IMG/VR virus record: IMGVR_UViG_3300042154_002182
Span: 1 to 40,463 of that record
Direction: 5' to 3' (one strand)
Length of the DNA stretch: 40,463 nt
From: a virus
The notes below the pieces were generated by a model that had not been told where the DNA came from, made no database searches, and saw only the letters and a program-made list of their open reading frames with translations. Every line of letters starts with the position of its first letter. Position 1 is the stretch's first letter. Shown here piece by piece: positions 25,651 through 32,714 of the stretch. Position numbers and translations under genes: made by a program.

Positions 25651-26760
25651 AGTATTTCTCGCATTATTTACGAAGTTTTCTTCGATTTTCCAACTTTTAA
25701 GTTGAGATTCCCATAATAGTGATTGAGCAATGTGAGTTATATCAGGTCTTTCAATTTCACCATCTAATAATTTAACAACCATTTCTTTAAATTCTTTTTT
25801 TCCATTGTAAAGAAGTGGGTATTCGTTACCAACCATTTCAGGGTAACAAAAATCATTAGGTAGTAAATAAGGTACACCTCTACTTAACCCATCAGTTGCA
25901 CTCATACTCCATGCTGAATAACCTTGAAACGTTCCTACACCAAAATGAGCTTCTGCTAATTGATTCATATAAACATTCCTATCAGCATGTCCAATATATT
26001 TGGTATATGGTTTATTCATATTGTTTAAGGAAGTCCAAACTTCAAAATCTTGTCTTTCTTTCCATAGGTTATCCATAGTTTCAAAAAACCAATCTGAACC
26101 TGTATATACACCTTCTCTATGATTAAACACAATAGTTTTTGGTTTATATGTTTGAGTTGGTGTTGCTGAATCGCATCCTAAATACCAAGGTTGAATAATC
26201 TCTTCTAACTTATCAGTAATATGCGATTTAAATGTTTCTTTTGCTCTTTTAATAACCAAATCTTTAACCCATTGTGAGTTTACACCACAAACCTTCATTT
26301 GTAACATGCCTTTCACATTTCTCCAAAATGAATTATCATCTCTAGCACCATTATCTTTAATTTCCCACCAATGACAATAACCAATAATAGGTTGTGTTTT
26401 ATTGTAAATACGAGTAATTTTAAACTCATTAGTCCATTCAGGTAAATGTGACCAAATTAGATTAAATTCACCATTATATTTTTCAATAATTCGGTTGAAG
26501 AAATTATTGGGATAATCTACTCTCATTTTTGGTGGAAAACAATCCAATCCATCCATTTTAACCAACTTAACATTGGGATATTCAAATTGATTGATTATAC
26601 CAGGGTGGTTATTTAAATCTGGGTATGGGAGAATCCATTCCCATTCTTTTCCTATTTCGGTGTTGTCTAAAAATGACTTAAACACCAATAGGAACGAATC
26701 CCTATTGATGTCTTTTGCCATACCAAAATTTGTGTAATTAGGTATTACTAATACTCTCAT
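25639..26760 (-). CDS. Stand-alone GT-B-type glycosyltransferase
   Basis: 373 aa. The N-terminal domain begins MRVLVIPNYTNFGMAKDI. The linker/donor domain contains TIVFNHREGVYTGSDWF (about 209-225), AHFGVGTFQGYSAWSMSATDG (about 290-310) and LSRGVPYLLPNDF, the order expected for a GT-B fold with an acidic C-domain loop. It is not part of the sugar island: it sits between the DGQHR-HNH gene (5 nt upstream) and DNA polymerase. This makes a DNA-base glycosyltransferase an attractive possibility, as with T4 alpha/beta-GT. No hydroxymethylation genes are visible, so this is inference. Confidence 0.65.
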   Translation of the reverse strand: MRVLVIPNYTNFGMAKDINRDSFLLVFKSFLDNTEIGKEWEWILPYPDLNNHPGIINQFEYPNVKLVKMDGLDCFPPKMRVDYPNNFFNRIIEKYNGEFNLIWSHLPEWTNEFKITRIYNKTQPIIGYCHWWEIKDNGARDDNSFWRNVKGMLQMKVCGVNSQWVKDLVIKRAKETFKSHITDKLEEIIQPWYLGCDSATPTQTYKPKTIVFNHREGVYTGSDWFFETMDNLWKERQDFEVWTSLNNMNKPYTKYIGHADRNVYMNQLAEAHFGVGTFQGYSAWSMSATDGLSRGVPYLLPNDFCYPEMVGNEYPLLYNGKKEFKEMVVKLLDGEIERPDITHIAQSLLWESQLKSWKIEENFVNNARNTFDK

Positions 26761-26765
26761 CCATT

Positions 26766-28289
26766 TTATTTTAAAATTGCTTTATTTGATTTTCTGATAT
26801 TTGATGTTTTATTTCTGATTACTAAATTTTGTATAGTAGTTTCATTACCACTTGCTCTAGCATCAATATGGTCACCTTCCATAATTGAATTAGTACCCAT
26901 TAGTTGCTCAAATGTGAACTCATTCCCATCAGCATCAATCCAATCATTTTGAATTGCTGCGTTTAATTTTTGTTTTTTAGTATAGTTTGTAGTATCAATT
27001 AAAGTAATAACACCACTAGCGAAAAGTTTATCATAACTTTTATAAAACTTTTCCATAATCATAGTAGAACGAATTTGTATATCATCCGTTTTCTTAGCTC
27101 CACATTTTCTTTTAAATGATTCGGCGTTTGTTGATTTCTTACCAGTAATAGGATGTACATAATCTTTTCCAGTTGCCGGGTCTATAAGGAATTCATCTTC
27201 CTTTCTCAAAGTTGCTTCAGTTTTTGCAAACCAATCGATAAACTTTTTATAACTATTAATTTTTATCTCCTTATCTTTATTATTCATTGGGTGAGATGGA
27301 GTATTCAATACCGTCATTAATATAAATAAGTTATCTAAGAATGTTCTTTCAAATTTAACATCTCCGGCTGAATTTGCTAATTCTATCGATTTACTGATTA
27401 ATGATTTAGTATCATTCATTCTCTTTTTACTATGTTTTGGTAATCCTTCAATTGAAGCCATAGTATCTAACATAGAATTCTTTGGCCAACTATATATGTT
27501 ACCCTCCAATACGTTGTAATAATATGCAAACCATTCAGCTATTATAAGTGCATCACCCTTTTTCAAAAGAGAGTAATCGCTTGATAGATTCTTTGTATTA
27601 TTAAACATTGCTGTTAATAATGGGTTATTATTCATAAATGAATGTAGGAATCTATTGAATTGAGATGGTATGATAATTCTTCGTTCATTATCATTCCAAG
27701 GTTCTCCGATATTGGTATAGATTGTAATATCAACCATATCCTGCAAAGTTGCTTTTTCAACTAATACAATTGTAATTGGTAAATCCAATACTTGCTTTTG
27801 AGTAAGTTCCGGCATATCTTTGAAATATATACCTTTCATTTCAAATGGTATTGTATTACCATCTTTACTTTCGATTAAATCAATTACTGATTCTGTAATT
27901 GTAAATTTGGAATTTAAATAGTCAGAATAACATTCCACTCTATGTTGACCATCTATATTTAGATAACGATATCCTAACTTTGTTAGGTTTTGTAAGTAAT
28001 CAATTGTTTCTTTAACAGATTCATATCTGTCATCTCCTTCAGAATATTGAGATATCAATGATTCACAATAGTCTAAACATCCATCAATACTTACTAATAC
28101 AATTGTGTAGATATTTGAGTGTCCAATTAAACACGCTTTCATATGTTTTGCTGATGTTGTATCCTCCCACTTATCAAGCAATCTTTGTAATTGATGCTTA
28201 TCCACATAAATATAAGGGGACATTTCTCTTAGTTTGTTTAGAGTTCCACCAGAAAGAACTTTTGCGCTAATTGATTTTTTAATAGCCAT
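26766..28289 (-). CDS. DGQHR-domain protein with C-terminal HNH-like nuclease motif
   Basis: 507 aa. YLNIDGQHRVECY has the DGQHR motif at 113-117, the active-site-like signature of ParB/DUF262-type and DndB-like domains. The last 40 residues hold GDHIDARASGNETTIQNLV (472-490) then SNIRKSN, an HNH/beta-beta-alpha-metal arrangement with D473-H474, N488 and N497. A DGQ-type domain plus HNH recalls GmrSD-type modification-dependent restriction enzymes (DUF262 plus DUF1524). The middle 300 residues are helical and unassigned. It is expressed from its own degenerate promoter through a leader that can form two RNA pseudoknots. Next to it lie a GT-B transferase and Mom-like genes. Nuclease activity is inferred. 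Confidence 0.72.
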   Translation of the reverse strand: MAIKKSISAKVLSGGTLNKLREMSPYIYVDKHQLQRLLDKWEDTTSAKHMKACLIGHSNIYTIVLVSIDGCLDYCESLISQYSEGDDRYESVKETIDYLQNLTKLGYRYLNIDGQHRVECYSDYLNSKFTITESVIDLIESKDGNTIPFEMKGIYFKDMPELTQKQVLDLPITIVLVEKATLQDMVDITIYTNIGEPWNDNERRIIIPSQFNRFLHSFMNNNPLLTAMFNNTKNLSSDYSLLKKGDALIIAEWFAYYYNVLEGNIYSWPKNSMLDTMASIEGLPKHSKKRMNDTKSLISKSIELANSAGDVKFERTFLDNLFILMTVLNTPSHPMNNKDKEIKINSYKKFIDWFAKTEATLRKEDEFLIDPATGKDYVHPITGKKSTNAESFKRKCGAKKTDDIQIRSTMIMEKFYKSYDKLFASGVITLIDTTNYTKKQKLNAAIQNDWIDADGNEFTFEQLMGTNSIMEGDHIDARASGNETTIQNLVIRNKTSNIRKSNKAILK

Positions 28290-28307
28290 AATAATTTAAT
28301 TTTTTTT

Positions 28308-28339
28308 GGTATCGTTGTTGTGGTGATACCTTTACCACA
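28308..28339 (-). ncRNA. Predicted H-type RNA pseudoknot 2 in the DGQHR-HNH leader
   Basis: RNA order: UGUGGU, AAA, GGUAUC, ACCACA, ACAAC, GAUACC. UGUGGU pairs with ACCACA (6 bp) and GGUAUC with GAUACC (6 bp), interleaved, with a 0-nt junction. It ends 18 nt before the ATG, followed by eight A residues. It is probably a cis-acting leader element rather than a separate RNA gene. Confidence 0.6.
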
Positions 28340-28350
28340 TTGTTTATTTT

Positions 28351-28379
28351 GAACTCATATAAGGGTGAGTTCTTACCCT
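28351..28379 (-). ncRNA. Predicted H-type RNA pseudoknot 1 in the DGQHR-HNH leader
   Basis: RNA order: AGGGU, AA, GAACUC, ACCCU, UAUAU, GAGUUC. AGGGU pairs with ACCCU (5 bp) and GAACUC with GAGUUC (6 bp), interleaved, with a 0-nt junction. The layout matches pseudoknot 2, 11 nt downstream, although the sequences differ. Confidence 0.6.
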
Positions 28380-28391
28380 ATCTTTATAACA

Positions 28392-28422
28392 CTAAGATAC
28401 GAATTATAATTCATATAGCAAA
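28392..28422 (-). promoter_or_regulatory. Degenerate Bacteroidota-type promoter for the DGQHR-HNH gene
   Basis: Coding strand TTTG (28422-28419), 19-bp spacer ending in TTCG, TATCTTAG (28399-28392). The -33 box and the TTCG extension match the other promoters here, but the -7 box has two changes from TATATTTG. This suggests weak or regulated use. It gives a leader of about 95 nt. Confidence 0.6.
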
Positions 28423-28441
28423 ATGTTTTTTAATTATTTTA

Positions 28442-28466
28442 TAACTAATTGATTATCAATAAGTTA
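28442..28466. repeat. Perfectly centred inverted repeat downstream of Mom-like gene 1
   Basis: TAACT-t-ATTGA, loop taa/tta, TCAAT-t-AGTTA: two 5-bp arms separated by one mismatch. It lies 6 nt after the Mom-like stop and about 20 nt upstream of the next promoter. It could be a weak terminator (the T tract is poor) or an operator for the DGQHR-HNH promoter. Confidence 0.45.
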
Positions 28467-28471
28467 GTATT

Positions 28472-29275
28472 TTACCAAAAATTGATGTCATTACTCTCTT
28501 CTGGTGCGTATGTAGTGTGATGTACTACTTCGGTATTATAATCGTTTAAATCCTTTGGATATGGCTGTATTGGATGTTTTAATCTACCCATCAAGTCCTT
28601 TCTCTCCTTCTTATTTTGGGGTAATATTTGAATATACCTATGTTTTGGTGGTTCTTCTCTTCTCCAAAACTCCTTATATCCATCCTTTCCAATTTCCTTT
28701 CTAAGATGCTCCAAATTACCACTTCCCCAGTTATTATAAACTGTCCTACTATGAATCCAATCGAATGGGTCATTAATTAATGAAATTCCCCAATTTGGCA
28801 TCAATGCAATATCAGTATTTAATCCCTGATAAATCCAATTGGTAGCTTTGTATATCCCACCAACGTGTCCTTGTCCATTATTAGCGTATGATAGTAATAC
28901 TTTAATATTAGTATCATTTTCTCTAATCCATTGGAATGTTTTACCTAATGCACAACTTTCAATATTTGAACCATATCCATCATCAACATACAAACGGGTA
29001 AGTTCTAAGATGTTATCTTTTGTTAACCCATCACATACCGATGTTGGTGCTTTGGCTCCAACAGGGAACCCATAAACTGCTACTCCAACTAATTTGTTAT
29101 CTGAAAACCCAACTGATGTTTCATCTTCTCTATAATAGATACCCAATGCGTATCTACATGCTGTCCAAGCATGAGTGTAGTGTTTTTTAACAATCATATC
29201 TTTAGCGATAGATTTAGCAATAGGAGCTACACTTACTCTACTGGCATCAACATAATGTTTACCTTCTTCTTTCAT
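28472..29275 (-). CDS. Mom-like GNAT-fold DNA-modification protein, copy 1
   Basis: 267 aa. Blocks in order: VKKHYTHAWTACRYALGIY (about 29-47), KLVGVAVYGFPVG (61-73), LELTRLYVDDGYGSNIES (90-107), IKVLLSYANNGQGHVGGIYK (124-143) with ATNWIYQG after it. This is the signature order of phage Mu Mom and its relatives, GNAT-fold enzymes that convert adenine in DNA to a carbamoylmethyl-type derivative and protect it from restriction. A tail with HRYIQILP and LKHPIQPYPK is shared with copy 2 at 29666-30433. It lies one base after the 50-aa gene in the unit started by the promoter at 29653. The exact chemical modification is not determinable. Confidence 0.8.
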   Translation of the reverse strand: MKEEGKHYVDASRVSVAPIAKSIAKDMIVKKHYTHAWTACRYALGIYYREDETSVGFSDNKLVGVAVYGFPVGAKAPTSVCDGLTKDNILELTRLYVDDGYGSNIESCALGKTFQWIRENDTNIKVLLSYANNGQGHVGGIYKATNWIYQGLNTDIALMPNWGISLINDPFDWIHSRTVYNNWGSGNLEHLRKEIGKDGYKEFWRREEPPKHRYIQILPQNKKERKDLMGRLKHPIQPYPKDLNDYNTEVVHHTTYAPEESNDINFW

Positions 29276-29276
29276 T

Positions 29277-29429
29277 TTACTTTACCCACTCATTAAATGC
29301 GTTTTCAAATGCGGTTACCTTATCCACTCCTTCAGATTGATATTGTTTTGCAGTTTCTATTACTTCAAAACGTAAACCAAATGCGGATGCCTCCATTAAG
29401 ATTTCTTCAATTTGCTCCTCTGCTGTCAT
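29277..29429 (-). CDS. Small hypothetical protein, 50 aa
   Basis: A short ORF between the 67-aa gene and Mom-like copy 1. It starts at the ATG at 29429 (MTAEEQIEEILMEAS) and ends EWVK before TAA at 29277. It is helical, acidic and has a regular pattern of hydrophobic residues. It fills an otherwise empty 150-nt interval with one- to two-base spacing to both neighbours, which is the normal packing here. The C-terminal VTAFENAFNEWVK resembles the ends of other small phage proteins, including the thioredoxin tail. Function unknown. Confidence 0.7.
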   Translation of the reverse strand: MTAEEQIEEILMEASAFGLRFEVIETAKQYQSEGVDKVTAFENAFNEWVK

Positions 29430-29431
29430 AA

Positions 29432-29635
29432 CTAATTTAATTTGATTGTTGTATTAATATAATGCTCTCTTACTTTGTTTAACCACACCTTATCTTTTGG
29501 GTGGTAATGACCTGAACGTAATGTGAAATCAACTAATTGTTGATGTGGATAATCTCCACCAATAGTCTTTATAAGTTTCAAAAGTTCCCTTAACTCATTT
29601 GTTAGTGGAAAAAACTTTATAGGTTTCCTAGCCAT
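29432..29635 (-). CDS. Small basic hypothetical protein, 67 aa
   Basis: MARKPIKFFPLTNELRELLK, then LVDFTLRSGHYHPKDKVWLN. Basic, no cysteine, no membrane segment. A DNA-binding or accessory role is possible from composition. It is the first gene after a perfect promoter (29653-29684), with a leader of about 15 nt, and is followed by the 50-aa gene and Mom-like copy 1. It may therefore be a Mom-unit accessory factor. The family is not recognised. Confidence 0.65.
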   Translation of the reverse strand: MARKPIKFFPLTNELRELLKLIKTIGGDYPHQQLVDFTLRSGHYHPKDKVWLNKVREHYINTTIKLN

Positions 29636-29652
29636 ATATTTAATTTATAAAA

Positions 29653-29684
29653 CAAATATACGAAATTAATTTGATATTTCCAAA
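29653..29684 (-). promoter_or_regulatory. Bacteroidota-type promoter for the Mom-copy-1 unit
   Basis: Coding strand TTTG (29684-29681), 20-bp spacer ending in TTCG, TATATTTG (29660-29653). Both boxes are perfect; the -33 box is inside the end of Mom-like copy 2. Confidence 0.87.
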
Positions 29685-30433
29685 TTAATCGGTTCCATTT
29701 TTGTAATTTGTTCTATAAATTCCTCATTTTCCTTTGGATATGGGAATAATGGGTGCTTTATGGTTTTCATAAGTTTCCTACGTTCGCCACCTTTTGAGAG
29801 AATATACACATATCTATGTTTTCTTGGGTTCTTTCGTATCCAAAACGTAGATGATGCTATCTTTTGGATTTCAGTTGGATTGTTAGTTCCAAATTTGACA
29901 TAAGATGTTCGTTGGTGGTGCCAATCACCATCTTCTTCCCATCGAAAATCCCAACTATCGTTAAATCTTAGTTTGTTACCCTGATACAACCAATTTGTGG
30001 CTTGATATATAGTACCACAATGTCCTTCTTTCGGGTCTGAATATGATATTAGTGCTTTAATGTTTGGTACATTTTCTCTTAACCAATCAAATGTTTGAGA
30101 TAGGAACCAACTTTCAATATTAGAACCATAACCATCAAATACAAATAATCGAGTTAATTCTAATACCTCATCCCGTTCTAATAGGGGTGTAATTGATTGC
30201 CCAGCACTTCTACCTATTGGGTCACCATAACAAGCAACTCCAATTAATTTATCTTCTACATTACTAAAGAATGTATGCTCTTCTACTTCAGAGGTAAATA
30301 AACCAATAGCATAGGATACTTTAGTCCACAAACCACTATAATGATTGTTTACTATAATATCCTTTGCTACCGATTTGGTTATTAATCTAATTGATAGCTT
30401 TGAAGTATCGCAATATTGTTTGTTTTCTTTCAT
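29666..30433 (-). CDS. Mom-like GNAT-fold DNA-modification protein, copy 2
   Basis: 255 aa, paralogous to the 267-aa protein downstream. Shared blocks: VNNHYSGLWTKVSYAIGLF (28-46), KLIGVACYGDPIG (62-74), LELTRLFVFDGYGSNIES (91-108), IKALISYSDPKEGHCGTIYQ (125-144) then ATNWLYQG, and HRYVYILSKG with IKHPLFPYPK at the end. The central residues of Mom-type enzymes are conserved in both copies, but the N-terminus and the 160-200 region differ. Two active modifiers with different site or substrate preference is one reading. It overlaps the HTH gene by 4 nt (ATGA). Confidence 0.8.
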   Translation of the reverse strand: MKENKQYCDTSKLSIRLITKSVAKDIIVNNHYSGLWTKVSYAIGLFTSEVEEHTFFSNVEDKLIGVACYGDPIGRSAGQSITPLLERDEVLELTRLFVFDGYGSNIESWFLSQTFDWLRENVPNIKALISYSDPKEGHCGTIYQATNWLYQGNKLRFNDSWDFRWEEDGDWHHQRTSYVKFGTNNPTEIQKIASSTFWIRKNPRKHRYVYILSKGGERRKLMKTIKHPLFPYPKENEEFIEQITKMEPINLEISN

Positions 30434-30633
30434 AAACTACCAGTCCAAAATTCATTTAAGTGTGTCCATGTCTCATTTCTCACAATTCTTAGAATATTGG
30501 CTGAGGAACATTTGTTGTTTTGAGCAATTACTCTAACATTTCGGTGTCCCATTTTCCATAACCTTCTTATTTGTATAACCTGCTCATCTGTCAATTTTGA
30601 TGACGGGTGAGACTGACCTCTTAGTATTGGCAT
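30430..30633 (-). CDS. Small helix-turn-helix protein (homing-endonuclease-associated type)
   Basis: 67 aa. SSKLTDEQVIQIRRLWKMG (about 12-30), VRVIAQNNKCSSANILRIVR (about 34-53) and then NETWTHL form the HTH found at the end of many phage HNH and GIY-YIG homing endonucleases, where it reads the target DNA. Here it stands alone with no nuclease domain. It is either a remnant or a small DNA-binding regulator of the Mom-like gene, with which it overlaps by 4 nt. It is 9 nt downstream of the thioredoxin gene. Confidence 0.7.
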   Translation of the reverse strand: MPILRGQSHPSSKLTDEQVIQIRRLWKMGHRNVRVIAQNNKCSSANILRIVRNETWTHLNEFWTGSL

Positions 30634-30642
30634 TTTTTTATA

Positions 30643-30906
30643 TTAATTTTTCCATTCATTAATTGCGTTTGTATATGCCATTTCAGATTGAACTCCAGAA
30701 AATCGTTGTACTTCTTTTCCGTTTTTTTCAATAACCACTAATGGAATACTACGAACTGAGTATTGAGATGCTGCCTCAAAATCTTTATCAACATCAATAT
30801 CTCTAAAAGTAACATCACTATGTTGTTCTTTTAATCGTTCAATCGTTGGTGTTAACATTTTACACGGTCCACACCAAGTTCCATAAAATTTCTTTACTTC
30901 TAACAT
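30643..30906 (-). CDS. Thioredoxin/glutaredoxin-like protein
   Basis: 87 aa. FYGTWCGPCKMLTP (about 7-20) holds the CGPC redox pair C12 and C15, and SIPLVVIEKNGKEV (about 53-66) the cis-proline loop. The protein is shorter than bacterial thioredoxin (about 105), as is typical of phage copies. It lies 25 nt downstream of nrdA and would reduce the C-terminal cysteine pair of the reductase (C588/C591). It belongs to the nrdB-SET-mazG-nrdA unit. Confidence 0.92.
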   Translation of the reverse strand: MLEVKKFYGTWCGPCKMLTPTIERLKEQHSDVTFRDIDVDKDFEAASQYSVRSIPLVVIEKNGKEVQRFSGVQSEMAYTNAINEWKN

Positions 30907-30931
30907 CTTCTTTTTGTTTTAATTGTTTATT

Positions 30932-32713
30932 CTATCCATCACAACTCAAGCAATCAATATCCATTGCTCTATCAGCAATATCACCTCTGAGTACTGATTC
31001 AGTTCTCATATAATAAAGTGTTTTAACACCTTGCTTCCATGCTTCCATACTTACAGTATGTATCCATTTTGGTGTTGCGGTAGATGGGAATGCCAAATTT
31101 AATGAAACCGCTTGGTCAATATACTGCTGTCTAATTCCAGCTTGTCTAACCAATTCTAATTGATTTATTTCTTTGAATGTTTTAAATACATCCTTAATAT
31201 TAAATGATTTTTCGTAATCTAATTCAGATATATCTTCTTTCTTTAATACTTTACCATTTAAGAATCTCCATTCATTCAATTCATTAATATCCTGAATTGA
31301 ACCTCCATCTGCCATAATTTTATCCCAAATTTCTTTTGTATTGATTCCTATTTTTTTAAAAACCCTTTCCAATTCACCATTCTTACGAATAAAAGTTCCT
31401 TTAGCAGTTTGTTCCGTAAATACGTTAGCTGCCCAAGGTTCAATACCAGCAGATACATCACCACTCAATTTAGAGTTTGATACCGTTGGTGCAATTGCTC
31501 TTAAGTGTGTATTTCTAAACCCACTATCTCTACACCATAAAGGTTCACCCAATTCAACTGCCATATCTCTACTTGCTCTTTCAGATTCAATCTTTAATTG
31601 AGAGAAAATCTTACGAGTTTCAAATTGTGCAATCATTCCTTCAAATGGAATACCCCTTTGTTGTAAATAAGTGTGCCATCCTAATACACCTAATCCCAAT
31701 GCTCTACCTTTTTCAGCAGAACGAACTGAGTTTTCAAATCCTTTTAAGTTTTTAGCTTTTTGGATAAATTCTGAAAGAACTCCATCTAAAAACCAAGTTG
31801 CGGTATATACTAAATCAGTATCTTTCCACTCATCGTACTTAGCTAAGTTTAAAGATGATAAACAACATACAAATGAATGTGATTCATCAGTATGAAGAGC
31901 GATTTCAGAACATATGTTTGTCATATGAACTTTCAATCCATTAACTTTGTACATCTCTGGGTTTTGTTTATTAACATTACCCTTAAACATAATATAAGGT
32001 TCTCCAGTTGCTTTACGTTTCTGAAGTAATTTACCCCATTTTCTACGAGCTTCTTCATCTCCGTTTTCCAACTTTCTCATAAACTTATCACCTACTACTG
32101 CACATTGGTGTAGGTTAAGTGATTGGCGATTTACATCACCTTTTGGTTCTCTAATCTCTAACCAATCTTCAAAATCTTTATGGTCAATGTTTAGGTTAAC
32201 AGATGCTGCTCCCCTACGAACTGAACCCTGATTTGTGGCAAGTATGGTTGAATCATAGATTTTTGTAAATGGAATTACACCATCAGATGTTCCATTTCCA
32301 GTAATTTGTGCTCCAGCTGGTCTAATTTGATTAATACCAATTCCAACCCCACCACCATGTTTTGCTAATAACATTAGTTCTAAATTCTTAGTACCAATAT
32401 CAAATATTGAATCAGCTACATCAATTCCGAAACAAGATATAGGTAAACCCCTATCAGTTCCAGTGTTTGATAAAACAGGTGTAGCCAAGTTTAACCAACC
32501 TTTCCAAATGTAATCAAAAAACTTTGATGCCAATTGTGGTTTGTTTAATCGTTGTGCTACTTTAGTAGAAACTCTCCAATATGCATCTTTTGGTTTCTCT
32601 CCAGCTAGCAAATACCCTTTACTAATAGTTTTTACATAGATTTCGGTATTTCCCCATTCTGGAAAATCTACTCCCAATTCCCAACCTAAATCTTCTCCGT
32701 AATTTTTAGCCAT
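30932..32713 (-). CDS. nrdA: Class I ribonucleotide reductase, large subunit
   Basis: 593 aa, much shorter than the about 760 of E. coli NrdA; the N-terminal ATP-cone is absent. Active-site cysteine C94 (PISCFG), MTNICSEIAL (N266, C268, E270), CCLSSLNL (C283/C284), the radical-transfer pair Y567-Y568 (LYYMRTES) and the C-terminal CLSC pair (C588, C591) are all present. The enzyme reduces NDPs to dNDPs with the NrdB partner encoded upstream. Loss of the ATP-cone suggests no dATP overall-activity inhibition, useful for a phage making much DNA. It is 1 base after the MazG gene. Confidence 0.95.
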   Translation of the reverse strand: MAKNYGEDLGWELGVDFPEWGNTEIYVKTISKGYLLAGEKPKDAYWRVSTKVAQRLNKPQLASKFFDYIWKGWLNLATPVLSNTGTDRGLPISCFGIDVADSIFDIGTKNLELMLLAKHGGGVGIGINQIRPAGAQITGNGTSDGVIPFTKIYDSTILATNQGSVRRGAASVNLNIDHKDFEDWLEIREPKGDVNRQSLNLHQCAVVGDKFMRKLENGDEEARRKWGKLLQKRKATGEPYIMFKGNVNKQNPEMYKVNGLKVHMTNICSEIALHTDESHSFVCCLSSLNLAKYDEWKDTDLVYTATWFLDGVLSEFIQKAKNLKGFENSVRSAEKGRALGLGVLGWHTYLQQRGIPFEGMIAQFETRKIFSQLKIESERASRDMAVELGEPLWCRDSGFRNTHLRAIAPTVSNSKLSGDVSAGIEPWAANVFTEQTAKGTFIRKNGELERVFKKIGINTKEIWDKIMADGGSIQDINELNEWRFLNGKVLKKEDISELDYEKSFNIKDVFKTFKEINQLELVRQAGIRQQYIDQAVSLNLAFPSTATPKWIHTVSMEAWKQGVKTLYYMRTESVLRGDIADRAMDIDCLSCDG

Positions 32714-32714
32714 T

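Noticed and set aside
28290-28379. Type III toxin-antitoxin (ToxIN-like) reading of the pseudoknot leader
   Set aside because: ToxI repeats are near-identical tandem units with a terminator before a toxin of about 160 aa. Here the two units differ in sequence, no terminator lies before the gene, and the protein is 507 aa with a different fold. Kept only as a distant comparison.
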